From Lachnospiraceae bacterium UBA3310 (GTDB lineage: Bacteria > Bacillota > Clostridia > Lachnospirales > Lachnospiraceae), in assembly GCA_002361355.1 (NCBI GenBank), contig DESQ01000046.1:1-5455 (forward strand): DNA of 5,455 nucleotides, read 5' to 3'. The translations under genes and the position numbers were made by a program. Shown here in pieces: positions 5,402-5,455 of this stretch; within the stretch, counting starts at the first letter, position 1, and each line of letters begins with the position of its first letter. The notes beneath the pieces were generated by a model. That model did no database searches and was not told where the DNA came from. It saw only the letters and a program-made list of their open reading frames with translations.

Positions 5402-5455
5402 CTGCAACACCCCGCAAGTCCTTTTCTTCCCTTTGTTGTGGTCAAGCATTTTTGT

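Overview
The window looks like part of a bacteriophage or prophage from a low-to-mid GC Firmicute, most likely a Clostridia/Lachnospiraceae-type gut bacterium. That host guess rests on protein character (PBSX-type terminases, Lys/Glu-rich small phage proteins, strong AGGAGG-type ribosome sites, TTG starts) and not on any diagnostic host gene. Nearly all genes lie on the minus strand and read from the right end toward the left.

Right part (about 5401 to 2445): a packaging operon. A small terminase subunit with a helix-turn-helix is followed, with overlap, by a large terminase subunit with intact Walker A, Walker B and nuclease residues. Next come a 90-residue zinc-ribbon protein and a 314-residue coiled-coil protein. 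A clear rho-independent terminator (2391-2434) closes this unit just after the stop codon at 2445. No portal or capsid gene follows the large terminase inside the window, which is unusual for this type of packaging module.

Middle part (about 2392 to 700): a second minus-strand unit that probably starts at its own extended -10 promoter (2365-2392), directly behind the terminator. It holds a 161-residue protein with a basic 15-residue repeat and two paralogous proteins (151 and 167 residues) sharing a C-terminal domain. Between the paralogs sits a 41-residue single-span membrane protein. Stop/start overlaps (ATGA at 1796-1799, TGATG at 1205-1209) suggest translational coupling. Functions are not established; the paralogs resemble small tail-assembly-chaperone-like or DUF6673-like phage proteins, but this is a weak inference.

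Left part (1 to about 700): a visibly AT-rich segment (about one third GC in a sampled stretch, against about half in the phage genes). It carries a plus-strand ClpP-like serine peptidase gene with a TTG start, retaining Ser and His but without an obvious catalytic Asp. It also has a possible 51-codon minus-strand ORF that overlaps the end of the peptidase gene tail to tail, and a 9-bp inverted repeat with a T-rich tail that could end the plus-strand transcript. The strand switch and composition change suggest this segment has a different origin from the packaging genes.

No tRNA, rRNA, CRISPR array, insertion sequence, integrase or recognisable attachment site was seen.
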